DNA from: Hyunsoonleella aestuarii
Lineage (GTDB): Bacteria; Bacteroidota; Bacteroidia; Flavobacteriales; Flavobacteriaceae
Assembly: GCF_006148925.1 (NCBI RefSeq)
Contig: NZ_VAWB01000001.1
Coordinates: 2,041,249-2,105,248 of the forward strand
Length of the DNA stretch: 64,000 nucleotides
Direction of reading: 5' to 3'
Both the position numbers and the translations under genes were made by a program. Shown here piece by piece: positions 9,123 to 18,600 of this stretch. Within the stretch, counting starts at the first letter, position 1. Each line of letters starts with the position of its first letter. The notes beneath the pieces are model-generated. The model was given only the letters and a program-made list of their open reading frames with translations. It searched no databases and was not told the origin of the DNA.

Positions 9123-10748
9123 TTGTCTTTTACGACTATAAAAATTGTTATACTTATATTTTTTAGCACTCTTAATTTCAAATTGAGTGCTAGTGACATA
9201 GTATTAGAAAAATTTTATGGAACAAAAGTTCATTATAATTTTTCTGTGGATAAAGATGGTAACATTTTAATAGGTACAAGTCAAGGAACTTTTAAGATAA
9301 TAGATAATAGCTTAATTAAGCTAAATGATAATGCGGGATATGTTAGATTTACGAAAGGTAAGTTAGAGGTGTCGAAAAATGGCAGTGTTGATAGACACTA
9401 TAAATATCGTGACTTACTTCCGAATTCATATAGTAAATATTGGCAACAATCAATTGAAAAGGAAAACTATATTTATATAATTTGTAAAAACGCCCTTTTT
9501 ATCTTTAAGAGACTACCCTTTTCTCTTCAAATGGAGGGGTACAGTATTAGATCCTTTTCTCCAAATAGTATAGCAACTTACAATGGTGTCTTTTGTTTTG
9601 GTGAAAAACTGAAAGTACCTACTTACAGCTCAGGTAAAATTTTAGAAATAGACTCTACATTTTATATTTGTTATGATGGCTTAGTTAAGTATTCAAGGGG
9701 TCAGAAACCAATCGTTTATTCCAATGAAGTTAGCGGTGAAACCAAAATAGGGGATAATACTATTGGTTTCTCTAGGGATATTAAAAAGTTAAATTCTGAA
9801 GGTTTTTTATTATCAACTACTAAAGGATTATATGTTTTGAATGATTCTTTAGAGGTAGCTGAAAAAATATTCAATAATGAAGACAACAATGCTCCGGTAA
9901 TTATAGAAGTTTTTCAAAAGGGTTATACTAATAGAGTAACCTTTGCTCAGAAGAACAAAATTTACAGATATGGTTTTAGCTCGAAAGAATTAATACAATT
10001 AACAAGTTTTTCTGATATTATTGTTGATGGTATGGTAATTCCACATGAGGTAAATTCCGAATATTTTATCTTGACAAATCATTCACTTGTGATATATAAT
10101 TATCTTAAGGATGAAAAAAAAGTGATAAGGGGCTTAAGTAATGCATATTCCCTATTGGTGCTTACTAATAATGATTTACTAATAAGCACCATAAATGGTC
10201 TTTACTATTTAAAATCTGGCACAAACAAATTTGTACACATATTTAATGGTGTTGAATTTAATAAAATGGCCCTATATAAAGAAGGAGATACGATTAAGTT
10301 AGGTAGTACAAATGGTATTATTAAGATAACAGAAAGTGGGTTGCAAAACGTTGTTGACAATGAAATAATTAGAGATCAAATCAACGTTAAAAAGAGTTTT
10401 ATATATATAATACTTGGTTTATTGATTGTTTCTCTTGGTTTGTTAATAGTAAATTGGTATCGAAAGAAGAGAATCATTATTTCAGATGAAAAAAATATTA
10501 CCAAACAAACTATTCTAAATTATATTGAAGAAAATTTAAGTAATGTAACTGTTGAATCGATTTCGGAACACTTTAAAATCAATAATAATGTTCTTTATAG
10601 TTTAGTTAAACCTAGTAAACCTGGTAAATTGATTACAGGTCTAAGATTGGAAAAAGCAAAAGAATTGAAAATTCAGGGAAGAAGTATAGAAGAAATTGCA
10701 AATTATACGGGATTTTCAGCAAGCTATTTAAAGAAGTTGAAATACTAA
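9123..10748 (+). CDS. Membrane-anchored AraC-type regulator with periplasmic propeller-like domain
   Basis: A 541-residue one-component sensor-regulator. The start is a TTG: no ATG exists in frame for over 130 codons, and the residues right after it form a signal peptide (IKIVILIFFSTLNFKLSAS). Residues about 27-420 contain repeated short strands such as DKDGNILIGTSQG and NNDLLISTINGLYYL, typical of periplasmic two-component-type beta-propellers. A single transmembrane helix is at 425-444, followed by a basic YRKKR stop. The C-terminal 80 residues are a double helix-turn-helix (TVESISEHFKINNNVLYSL, then SIEEIANYTGFSASYLKKL) of the AraC family. Unlike Bacteroidota hybrid two-component systems it has no kinase, no receiver and no Y_Y_Y domain that I can see. 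It probably acts on DNA from the membrane. Confidence 0.75.
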   Translation: MSFTTIKIVILIFFSTLNFKLSASDIVLEKFYGTKVHYNFSVDKDGNILIGTSQGTFKIIDNSLIKLNDNAGYVRFTKGKLEVSKNGSVDRHYKYRDLLPNSYSKYWQQSIEKENYIYIICKNALFIFKRLPFSLQMEGYSIRSFSPNSIATYNGVFCFGEKLKVPTYSSGKILEIDSTFYICYDGLVKYSRGQKPIVYSNEVSGETKIGDNTIGFSRDIKKLNSEGFLLSTTKGLYVLNDSLEVAEKIFNNEDNNAPVIIEVFQKGYTNRVTFAQKNKIYRYGFSSKELIQLTSFSDIIVDGMVIPHEVNSEYFILTNHSLVIYNYLKDEKKVIRGLSNAYSLLVLTNNDLLISTINGLYYLKSGTNKFVHIFNGVEFNKMALYKEGDTIKLGSTNGIIKITESGLQNVVDNEIIRDQINVKKSFIYIILGLLIVSLGLLIVNWYRKKRIIISDEKNITKQTILNYIEENLSNVTVESISEHFKINNNVLYSLVKPSKPGKLITGLRLEKAKELKIQGRSIEEIANYTGFSASYLKKLKY

Positions 10749-10872
10749 AAATTTTCCTTTGAAAACTATTTGATTTAAGTTTTATGAAATATTTGGTGAA
10801 TGAAGTTAAAAAATAAATAACATTCTAAGTTTGATCCTGTTCTATAGGTTAGGTAGCATCTTTTGTTTAATT

Positions 10873-11013
10873 GGCTACAACGGTCTTGTGTATGGTTAGT
10901 TGCGTGTTTAAGCAACTAATTTAGTAAACAAAAACGAACGCGATAAAATTCCGAAGGAATTTTCCAGATAAGCACTCGCCAAAGCAATTAATTATACACG
11001 TTGTTGGCTGTAG
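10873..11013. repeat. Cassette-type structured element (copy 3, best formed)
   Basis: 141 bases folded as nested inverted repeats. The ends are CTACA (10875-10879) and TGTAG (11009-11013). The outer arms are GTGTATGGTTAGTTGC (10888-10903) and GCAATTAATTATACAC (10984-10999), 13 of 16 positions. Inner perfect hairpins are TTAGTTGC/GCAACTAA (10896-10919, 8-base loop) and AAAATTCC/GGAATTTT with a GAA loop (10945-10963). A run of seven T follows. I believe very similar sequences recur between accessory genes in other Flavobacteriaceae, but that is memory, not a search. It fills most of the 281-base gap between 10748 and 11030. Confidence 0.7.
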
Positions 11014-11029
11014 TTTTTTTGCAACAATT

Positions 11030-11422
11030 TTAATTAATTTGAACTTTAACGGAACCCTCCGGAATTGTAAAATAGTATGCCCGAACATATTCTGGAAGAG
11101 AAATGACTTTATAAATCAAACCACCTTGGTCAAGAATATCTTTTAATTTTAATTTAACAGATACAGATTCATCTGTACAATAGTCTTGTTCCGCTTTAGT
11201 TGTAAATGAAAGACCTTGTCCGACACTATCAGCTCTAAAAGTATGCCCTTGTCCATTATATAAATCGATAACCATTTCTGGAGGATTTCTATTAGCGGTT
11301 ATGGCTAACGATCCATCCTTGTTTTTTAAAATATGAGACTTTTTTGTATATCTGTAAAATACAGAATCTGGGCCTAAATTATCTTCCAACATTAACTGTT
11401 GAAGTATTTCTTTTTTATCCAT
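11030..11422 (-). CDS. Unrecognised 130-residue protein, last gene of the signalling cluster
   Basis: I do not recognise a family. It is a soluble, acidic protein with no signal peptide, no membrane segment and a single Cys (in EQDYCTDES). The predicted pattern is an N-terminal helix (DKKEILQQLMLEDNL) followed by mostly beta strands (ILKNKDGSLAITA, GHTFRADSVGQGLSF, AYYFTIPEGSVKVQI). It lies 52 bases downstream of the ion-channel gene on the same strand and ends 16 bases before the structured element at 10873-11013, so it is the last gene of the five-gene cluster. Position suggests a regulator or target of the channel or of the kinase/phosphatase fusion; nothing in its sequence shows which. 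Confidence 0.6.
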   Translation of the reverse strand: MDKKEILQQLMLEDNLGPDSVFYRYTKKSHILKNKDGSLAITANRNPPEMVIDLYNGQGHTFRADSVGQGLSFTTKAEQDYCTDESVSVKLKLKDILDQGGLIYKVISLPEYVRAYYFTIPEGSVKVQIN

Positions 11423-11474
11423 TGTTAATTTTTAGCATGTTATTATTTCTGTTAATTTAATAAAAAACAAATTA

Positions 11475-12824
11475 TCATAAGATAATATCATCCAGAATAA
11501 ATTCTGAGCGCATTGAGCTTTGATTATTAGATATTAGTTTTAAAACTTTTCTAAACTCTGGATATTTTTCTTTTATTCTGACATAATCTTCTTTGTGTAA
11601 ACAAAAAAGATCACAAAAAGAAAGAGTAACTATTGAAGCTGTTCTTTTTTCGTTTAGTATTAAAGACATTTCTCCAAAATAATCACCCATACTAAAGTCA
11701 TTATAATTCTTCCCATTTTGAGATACTATTTTTAATTGGCCTTCTGCAATAAAAAATATCTCATTCCCTATCTCACCTTTTCTAATAACGAAACAATCCG
11801 GAGGGTAAGTTTGGTGTTTCAAAGACAATAATAATTCATTTTGTAGCGCTTGAGAGGAATCCTTGAATAATGGAATTTTTGCAAGAAAGTCTTTAGTCAG
11901 ATAGTGCAGTATATCAAGTCGATAATGAATTGGGAGGTCTTTAAAAAAGTGCTTTTCCTCATGTCCCTTATATCTTGTCCATAAATATTCATAATACTCT
12001 CTAATCTTATGATTAAAATCATCTGGGACATTTCTATGAGATAAATACTGGTTAACAGCCTGAACTTTATCCTTATATTTTATTTCTGCTTCATTTATTT
12101 TAGTGAAAAGAGAAGCTAAATTTCCAATAATAAAAGCATATGAAGATGCTCCAAGCAAAGCCACACCTATTGTAATCACAATTTCAATATTACGAATTGG
12201 AGTAATGTCTCCAAAACCAACTGTAGTCATAGTAATAATTGTCCAGTACAAAGAATATATGTAAAGAGATATCGGGTCAGATCCCGTAAAATGACTTGTT
12301 GCTAACCACGAGTTATCAGGGTAATGGTCAAGTCTTATTGTTAAATACCAACCACATGCAATCCAATGGATAATAACAACCATGAACACGACAAATTGGA
12401 TAATCCTTAAATAACTGCTGTAATTCCAAAGTGTTTTTCTCCAAGATTTAATAATTGCAATAATTTTCACAAGTCTAAACAATCTGAAAATAGGAAACAT
12501 CAGCAAAAACGAAGATGCATCCGCACTAAAGGCATACAATATTGGGATGTTGGCTATTAGATCAAATGCAAAGTATGATAGAAGATATTTTTTGGCTATT
12601 TTATTTTTATTAGTTACCTCCTGTCCGTCGGCAGTGTAACTAGTAAAAAAATTCATGATGATATCTACTAAGAAGAAAGCATCAATGAGGTAAATTAAGA
12701 GTATAGTTCTTTCGCTGGCCTCGAAAAACACTGTATTAAGCGGTATTAAAATACAGCTTAGTGGAACAAGAAGTAGTAATAAGATATTCCAAATAAAACG
12801 AAATCTAGACTTTTCACTAATCAT
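11475..12824 (-). CDS. Cyclic-nucleotide-binding voltage-type potassium channel (CNG/HCN-like)
   Basis: A six-helix K+ channel with a cytoplasmic ligand-binding domain, in the inner membrane. Numbered from the TTG at 12827, S1-S6 span about 10-240. S4 has spaced basic residues (FRLFRLVKIIAIIKSWRK, 114-131), and the selectivity filter is TTVGFGD (201-207), the K+-selective form. A C-linker covers about 243-320. A cNMP-binding fold covers about 320-430, with the phosphate-binding-cassette-like GEMSLILNEKRTASI (385-399) including the Arg that contacts the cyclic phosphate in true cNMP sensors. The ATG at 12824 is preferred; a TTG precedes it directly. It starts only 4 bases after the stop of the upstream fusion gene, so the two are probably translationally coupled. 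No nucleotide cyclase is in the window. Confidence 0.88.
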   Translation of the reverse strand: MISEKSRFRFIWNILLLLLVPLSCILIPLNTVFFEASERTILLIYLIDAFFLVDIIMNFFTSYTADGQEVTNKNKIAKKYLLSYFAFDLIANIPILYAFSADASSFLLMFPIFRLFRLVKIIAIIKSWRKTLWNYSSYLRIIQFVVFMVVIIHWIACGWYLTIRLDHYPDNSWLATSHFTGSDPISLYIYSLYWTIITMTTVGFGDITPIRNIEIVITIGVALLGASSYAFIIGNLASLFTKINEAEIKYKDKVQAVNQYLSHRNVPDDFNHKIREYYEYLWTRYKGHEEKHFFKDLPIHYRLDILHYLTKDFLAKIPLFKDSSQALQNELLLSLKHQTYPPDCFVIRKGEIGNEIFFIAEGQLKIVSQNGKNYNDFSMGDYFGEMSLILNEKRTASIVTLSFCDLFCLHKEDYVRIKEKYPEFRKVLKLISNNQSSMRSEFILDDIIL

Positions 12825-12828
12825 CAAC

Positions 12829-15162
12829 CTAATTCATTGGGGTTTGCATTTTCTTATATTTATATACAAATAGTTCCTGACTTTCTGACTCAATGGCTCT
12901 TTTTGAACGTACTGATCGGACTTCGTCAATTGCGTCTTGAGCTGACATTCCTTGATGAATCAAATAACAGGCGGAAACAAGACCAGTTCTACCAAGTCCT
13001 CCTACACAATGTATCAGAATATTTGCTCCTTTCTCTAAGTTTTCATCTATCCAGTAGATAAGCTCATTTGTTTCCTCTAAGGAACTAACTCCTTGATCAA
13101 TTATAGGAAATGTTTTAGTAATAAAACCAGCATTATCGTATTCTGTTATTAAATCCTCTACGCCGTATCTTATTAATTCTTCACTGGTTATTAAAGATAT
13201 AACATGTGAAATACCTTTATCTTTAAGTGTTTGCACATCTTCTTCCATTAAACGACTATTATCTTTACGGCCAGGTAAGATTGTCAATCCAATTTTACCT
13301 TTTTTGGTATATTTTTCATTAATGTAATCTATCCTTAAAGGGCCTCTTGCTTTTATTTGTTTAGTTATCGCATCACCAGCCCAACCTGTAGCATAGAGCG
13401 CCCATAATTTCTGCCAATTATTTGATTCAAAAAAGGACAAGGTATGCCCAGAATAACGCATCTGCCCAATTAATAACTGTAATGGATTTCTATCATCACG
13501 TATTAGATCTGGATAAAAAGAACGAAGTATTTTTATCGTTTCGTAGGTTCTAATCATTTCAGGGTTCGTTATTTCATTAGAATCTAATTCTGGCAATGGA
13601 CGCCTTAAGTCTTGAACTTTTAGAAGCAAGTGGGTTAACTTTATAGCTTGCCGTAAATCTTCTTCATTGTTTACTGGAGTATATATATATAACAAGTCAT
13701 TCTCAAGTTTTATAAGGTCTTTAAGTACATGTCCTTGTCCGGTATGGAAAAAGTCTATTAGCCATATATTTTCATGAGCGTCAACTATTATGTTAGCTCC
13801 GTTCAAATCACCATGCACATAGGAGAAGTAACTTGAAAATGTGGCTTTTGGAATTAATTCCTCTAATTCATCTTTAAAGAAATAGTAAGGATTGGGAAAT
13901 GAATCACCTGTAGGTAAAGTCAAATTAGCTTCGTCAGCTTTGCTACCAATAACCTTTTCAATTTTTACCTTCATTCTTGGTGCATAATCTGGTTTAAACA
14001 AATAATGACCAAGCAAATTTTGAGCTTCCAGTTCAGCGGCAAAATAAAAGCGACCAAGTTGTTCTTTAAATATTGAAGTTAAAAATGCTTTAGTTTTTTC
14101 ATGAGATAAACCAGAGCAATACATTTTCTGAAATGTATTTGAAAATCCATCACCCATAGCAGCATATCTATACTTTAATGCTCCTCTACCATTTAAATCA
14201 GCAAAATCGCTAATTCTTGGGGCACTGTTGCCTAAAACATTTTCTACTTTTTCGAAAGACGATCTTTCCTTTCCCATTTCGCTCTGTTCTCCAATTTTTA
14301 GAACATGGGGGGTTTGTTTATGGCCATGTATATCTACACTTTCAACTGATAATACAATGTTCCCAGAGTATCCACCAGTTAATGTTTTAAGATATATTGA
14401 TTTACAGTCTCTGAAGAGATATCTAATCAGTTTAAGATCTGTATCTTCAATTTCCTCCAAAGAAATATTATCCATTTCTATAAATGGCATGTCAACCAAT
14501 TTGGGCATTGGTAATGGAATTTCAATTTTAGTGTCACTTAAAAAATTAGTAAACTCTCCAATTGAAGAAAAAATCCGAACACCTAAAAGACGTTCCAGTT
14601 GACTTAATGCCATATAATGCTGAGACCTGGAAGAACCTGCTGTTAAAGCAGAACAAATTGCAATCTCAAAATTAGGATAACGTGTTGTTATATCATAAGC
14701 TAGGTAAGAGATTTTTGCCTCAGTCCATACCCCCATTAGTCCAACTCTTAATGTTTCGTTTTTGTATCCCTCTAAAATCTCGGTAAATTCTGGATTGAGA
14801 AAATCATTTAAGCTATTTGAATCAATTACGGTAGTAATGCGAGGGTAATTATCAAGACTAAAAGCAAATTTCGCACCTTCTGAAAAAGCAATGCAATGGT
14901 CTCCAAACTTTTCGAGATGCTTGATTTGTGTGGGATCTTTTTTGTTATACCAAGATCTAATATGAATAATCTCCATATCATCTTCCGATTGGGAATAAGC
15001 CCATTTCATAGTATTTGTAATGGGCCCTTCTGATGGCTTTAATCCCATTAATCTGATTGACTCGTCATAACCAACATGCAATAAATTAGGCAATGGATCA
15101 TACTTCCCTATTGGCTTTACAAAATCATTTTGTAGACATTGAGTTATTAGTATCGACTTCAT
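12829..15162 (-). CDS. Three-domain fusion: degenerate isochorismatase-like, kinase-like (APH/TCAD9 type) and dual-specificity phosphatase
   Basis: A 777-residue cytoplasmic protein. Residues 1-210 have the isochorismatase (cysteine hydrolase) fold, but all three catalytic positions look lost: Cys9 in CLQNDF where DMQNDF has Asp, Lys150 in GVWTEAKI where the Cys should be, and no Lys in the ITTVIDSNS strand. Residues about 245-600 form a phosphotransferase-like domain with GGYSGNIVLSV, the VLKIG lysine, HGDLNGAN (450-457) and LIDFFHTG (Asp470), all intact. It resembles APH kinases and the domain named TCAD9 in predicted conflict systems. Residues about 620-777 are a CDKN3-like phosphatase with HCVGGLGRTG (Cys719, Arg725) and candidate general acid Asp689. 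It lies between the STAS gene and the channel gene. Confidence 0.8.
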   Translation of the reverse strand: MKSILITQCLQNDFVKPIGKYDPLPNLLHVGYDESIRLMGLKPSEGPITNTMKWAYSQSEDDMEIIHIRSWYNKKDPTQIKHLEKFGDHCIAFSEGAKFAFSLDNYPRITTVIDSNSLNDFLNPEFTEILEGYKNETLRVGLMGVWTEAKISYLAYDITTRYPNFEIAICSALTAGSSRSQHYMALSQLERLLGVRIFSSIGEFTNFLSDTKIEIPLPMPKLVDMPFIEMDNISLEEIEDTDLKLIRYLFRDCKSIYLKTLTGGYSGNIVLSVESVDIHGHKQTPHVLKIGEQSEMGKERSSFEKVENVLGNSAPRISDFADLNGRGALKYRYAAMGDGFSNTFQKMYCSGLSHEKTKAFLTSIFKEQLGRFYFAAELEAQNLLGHYLFKPDYAPRMKVKIEKVIGSKADEANLTLPTGDSFPNPYYFFKDELEELIPKATFSSYFSYVHGDLNGANIIVDAHENIWLIDFFHTGQGHVLKDLIKLENDLLYIYTPVNNEEDLRQAIKLTHLLLKVQDLRRPLPELDSNEITNPEMIRTYETIKILRSFYPDLIRDDRNPLQLLIGQMRYSGHTLSFFESNNWQKLWALYATGWAGDAITKQIKARGPLRIDYINEKYTKKGKIGLTILPGRKDNSRLMEEDVQTLKDKGISHVISLITSEELIRYGVEDLITEYDNAGFITKTFPIIDQGVSSLEETNELIYWIDENLEKGANILIHCVGGLGRTGLVSACYLIHQGMSAQDAIDEVRSVRSKRAIESESQELFVYKYKKMQTPMN

Positions 15163-15276
15163 ATAATTATAATATTTGTTGCCTCGACAGGCTTTGCCTT
15201 TAGTTTAGCAAATAGGTTTTATGTTCTTTTTACAACAATGGGCAAATATCAAAAGGTGTTTCCGCCCGTTATCGAA

Positions 15277-15609
15277 TTAAAAACTTGCTTTTGCTTCTTC
15301 AAGTGTTTTAAATACATTAAAAATCATGGTAAAACCAGAAATTTCAAATACTTCATTTACAGTTTCGTTCAACCCACTTATTCGCATCTCTCCTCCAATA
15401 GGTTTTAATTTTTTAGAAGTTGATAATAAAATTCTTAGGCCAGAACTACTTATATAATCTAAATTTGAAAGATCAATTAATAATTTAGTACGCCCCTCTT
15501 CAATCAATTTATTCATTTCATTTTCTGCACCTTTTGAAGTATTTGTGTCTAAACTTCCAGTTAATGATAATATTGAAATATCACCCTCTTTTGTAATTGT
15601 TATATTCAT
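15277..15609 (-). CDS. STAS-domain anti-sigma factor antagonist (RsbV/SpoIIAA type)
   Basis: A 110-residue single STAS domain, the phospho-switch protein of partner-switching systems. The phosphorylation site lies in DLSNLDYISSSGLRILL, where the Ser after YIS is the usual target of RsbW-type kinases, and the length equals that of free-standing RsbV proteins. It begins 6 bases after the stop of the phosphatase/RsbW gene, so the two are surely co-transcribed: that protein carries both the kinase-type and the phosphatase domain expected to act on this one. No sigma factor gene is nearby, so the output partner is open. The 114-base gap to the next gene contains no obvious promoter. Confidence 0.92.
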   Translation of the reverse strand: MNITITKEGDISILSLTGSLDTNTSKGAENEMNKLIEEGRTKLLIDLSNLDYISSSGLRILLSTSKKLKPIGGEMRISGLNETVNEVFEISGFTMIFNVFKTLEEAKASF

Positions 15610-15615
15610 AATTAT

Positions 15616-18600
15616 TTATTTAAGTTTTTTATACAATGTTGTTAAGTTCTTTTTAATATATCTTTTGTAACTCACATTATCCATTAATTTTTTAACCATA
15701 TGGACTCCAAGACCACCGATCTCTCTATCCTCAATACTTGCATCCGTTTCTGGGGAAGCCAAGTTAAGTGGATTGAATGCAATTGCATCATCTTCAATAG
15801 AGACCACTAAATGATCTTCGGTAATATTTATGATTATTTTTATTTTATGTTCTTTTTTGTCATTATAACCATAAGAAACAATGTTATTTATGATTTCATC
15901 AAATGCGATATTAAATTTTCTATAAACGGCACTAGGAACTCCGTTTTGTTCACAAAACTCATTAAATAATTCATTTACAAAATCAATTTCAGACATCTGA
16001 TTTTTTATAGTAAGTGTTTTAGAAAAAATGATTTCATTAAGTATGGGTTCGAGATATTCAAATCCTAAAATCGTAATATCATCTGCTTGTTCGGCTTCTC
16101 CCTGGAATTTAATTACAGAATTATAAAGGCCTTTTAAGTTCTCTTCAAGAGTATTTTTATTCCATTTTTTTATATTTTTAATTATTCTATCATTAGAGTA
16201 TAACTCATTTTTGATGTTCATTGCCTCATTCACTCCATCTGTAAATAGGATTAATTTATCATTTGCAAGCATTTTCAATCTGTCCTCTTTGTAAACAAAA
16301 TCTTCTACCGCACCTACTACCGGACCATGTAAGGTATCTAGTGTTTCAATTTCCCCGTTTACCCTTTTTAGATATGGAGGATTATGCCCGGCATTAGTAT
16401 ATTTTAACTCACCCGTAGATAAGTCAATAATACATAAAAAGAGGGTGACGAACATCGAGGTTTTATTATCTCTACTTAACTCATCATTGACAAAAGTTAC
16501 AATGCTTGAAGGCGAATTATCCTCGTTAGCTCTAGATTTAATAAGTGTTTTACAAACCGCCATAAATAATGCAGAAGGCACACCTTTTCCAGAAACATCT
16601 GCTATAGAAAATAAAAACTTATTTTTTTCAATAAAATAAAAATCATAAAAATCACCTCCTACTTCTCTTGCAGATTCAAGCATTGCAAAAATATTAAACT
16701 CGGAGTGATCTGGAAATGCCGGGAAAATAAGAGGGAGCATACTCAATTGAATTTCCTTTCCAACATTTAACTCATCCTCCATTCTTTGGCTAGCCTCTGC
16801 AAGGAGCCTTTCCATTTCCTTTCTTTCTGTAATATCTTTAACAAAAGCAGTAAAAAACATTTCATCACCATATTGTTGTTTTGAAATACTGGCCTCTATT
16901 GGAAATATTTCGCCATTTTTTTTCATACCGGTCACATCCGGCCTCTCATCCATTCTTTTTGATGAAACTGAAGATGATTTAAACTCATCTATATGTTTGT
17001 GATGATCTGCCTTTGCTTTCGGAGGTAGAATTTGTAGAAGTGATTGACCAATTATTTCATTAACCTCGTATCCAAATAATCGGCATGCAGCGGGATTAAA
17101 TTGTGTTATTATTTGGTTGGCATCAATGGTGATTATAGCATCATTCGCATTCTCAATTATCGATTTGATTTTATTATGAGATTCTTCGACCTCTTTTGTT
17201 CTATCTTTTACCTTATTTTCTAGCGAAGCATTTGTGTCTTCTAACTCATCCATCATTTGTTTAATGGATTTACTCATAACATCAAAACTATTTGCTAAAA
17301 CACCAATCTCATCTTTTCTTACTAATCCTGTTTCAATGCTTAAATTTCCATCCGCCATTTCTTTAGAAATTTTTGTCAGCTTTACAATTGGTTTGGTTAA
17401 TTTTCTAGAGAAATAAACAGCAAGAACAAAAATCATAATTAATATAATAATGGTCCAATAAAACATTTGAATAAAAGAGTCATTTAGTTCCAAAAAAGCT
17501 TCATCTTTATCTATTTCACTCATTATTACCCAATCTACATCCTTTATTTTTAAGGGTCTATAAGAAGAAAGAACCTGAACGCCTCTATAATCATTAAACA
17601 TGTTAGTTCCAGTTTTTCCATTTATAGCATTTTTAACACCTACCGTTGACACCTTTTGTAAGCCAATAGAATTGTTAAATTTTATTATCTGTTTGATAGT
17701 ATCATTGGAAATGCCAATATTTTGCAACATCTCCTCATAATTAACCTTGTCTTCAATTAAAAACCTGGATTGGTTGCGCATCAGTAAATCCTTACCAACT
17801 ATGTATGTTTCTCCTGTTCTTCCTAAACCAACTTTACTCCATTGTTGGTTATCTGTCATAATATTATTAATGCGATCAATAGAAAGTTGAAAGGCTAAAA
17901 CACCTACTTTTTTCTCCCCATCATAAATTGCAGTTGCAATAAAGGAGGCCTGCTCGTTATAGGATGGTGGATACATGTCAAAATCAACTATATTAGTATA
18001 TCCTTTTTGATCCGATTCAAGTACATTCTGAACTAAACGAGCTAAATGTGTTTTCTTAAAAGCACCATCATTAATTGATGTTGCAAAATCAATTTCTTTA
18101 TGAACAGTGTATACAATATGACCGGTTGTATCTATTAGAAATAAGTCATAAAATCCAATTTTATCAAGATAACTTTTAAATACAGGATGATACTTTGAAT
18201 GAATAGCTGAATACGAACTATTATCATTACTTTTCAGTAATAACTGTTTTTCTCCTGTTGGATATGCATTATTTGATATATATAAATATTGTAAATATTG
18301 AGTCTGCTTTTCAATAGGAAAATATTCTGCTAAAGAAGGTGTTGTTATAGAGTTCGAATCTAAATGTGATAAAAACTCATTTTTATAATGGGCTTTTAAT
18401 GAAGAATCTATATCGGCTTCTTCTAGATTTTTAATTTCTATCTTAAAGAAAGAGTTCTGAAAGTCATTTATCGCATCAATTACCATTAAATTTTCTGAAT
18501 AACTTTGTACTTCATTTCTAGTCTGTTCGAAATAAGCTTCAACCTGATTTGCTTTTAATTCTCTTATCGCTGTAAGATTATTAAACGCTTCATTTTCCAT

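Noticed and set aside
10873..11013. Calling the structured element an integron attC site
   Set aside because: The fold is attC-like, but the canonical RYYYAAC/GTTRRRY core pair is not clearly present and no integron integrase was found.
12829..15162. Calling the N-terminal domain an active isochorismatase or nicotinamidase
   Set aside because: The Asp, Lys and Cys catalytic positions all appear replaced, so only the fold is claimed.
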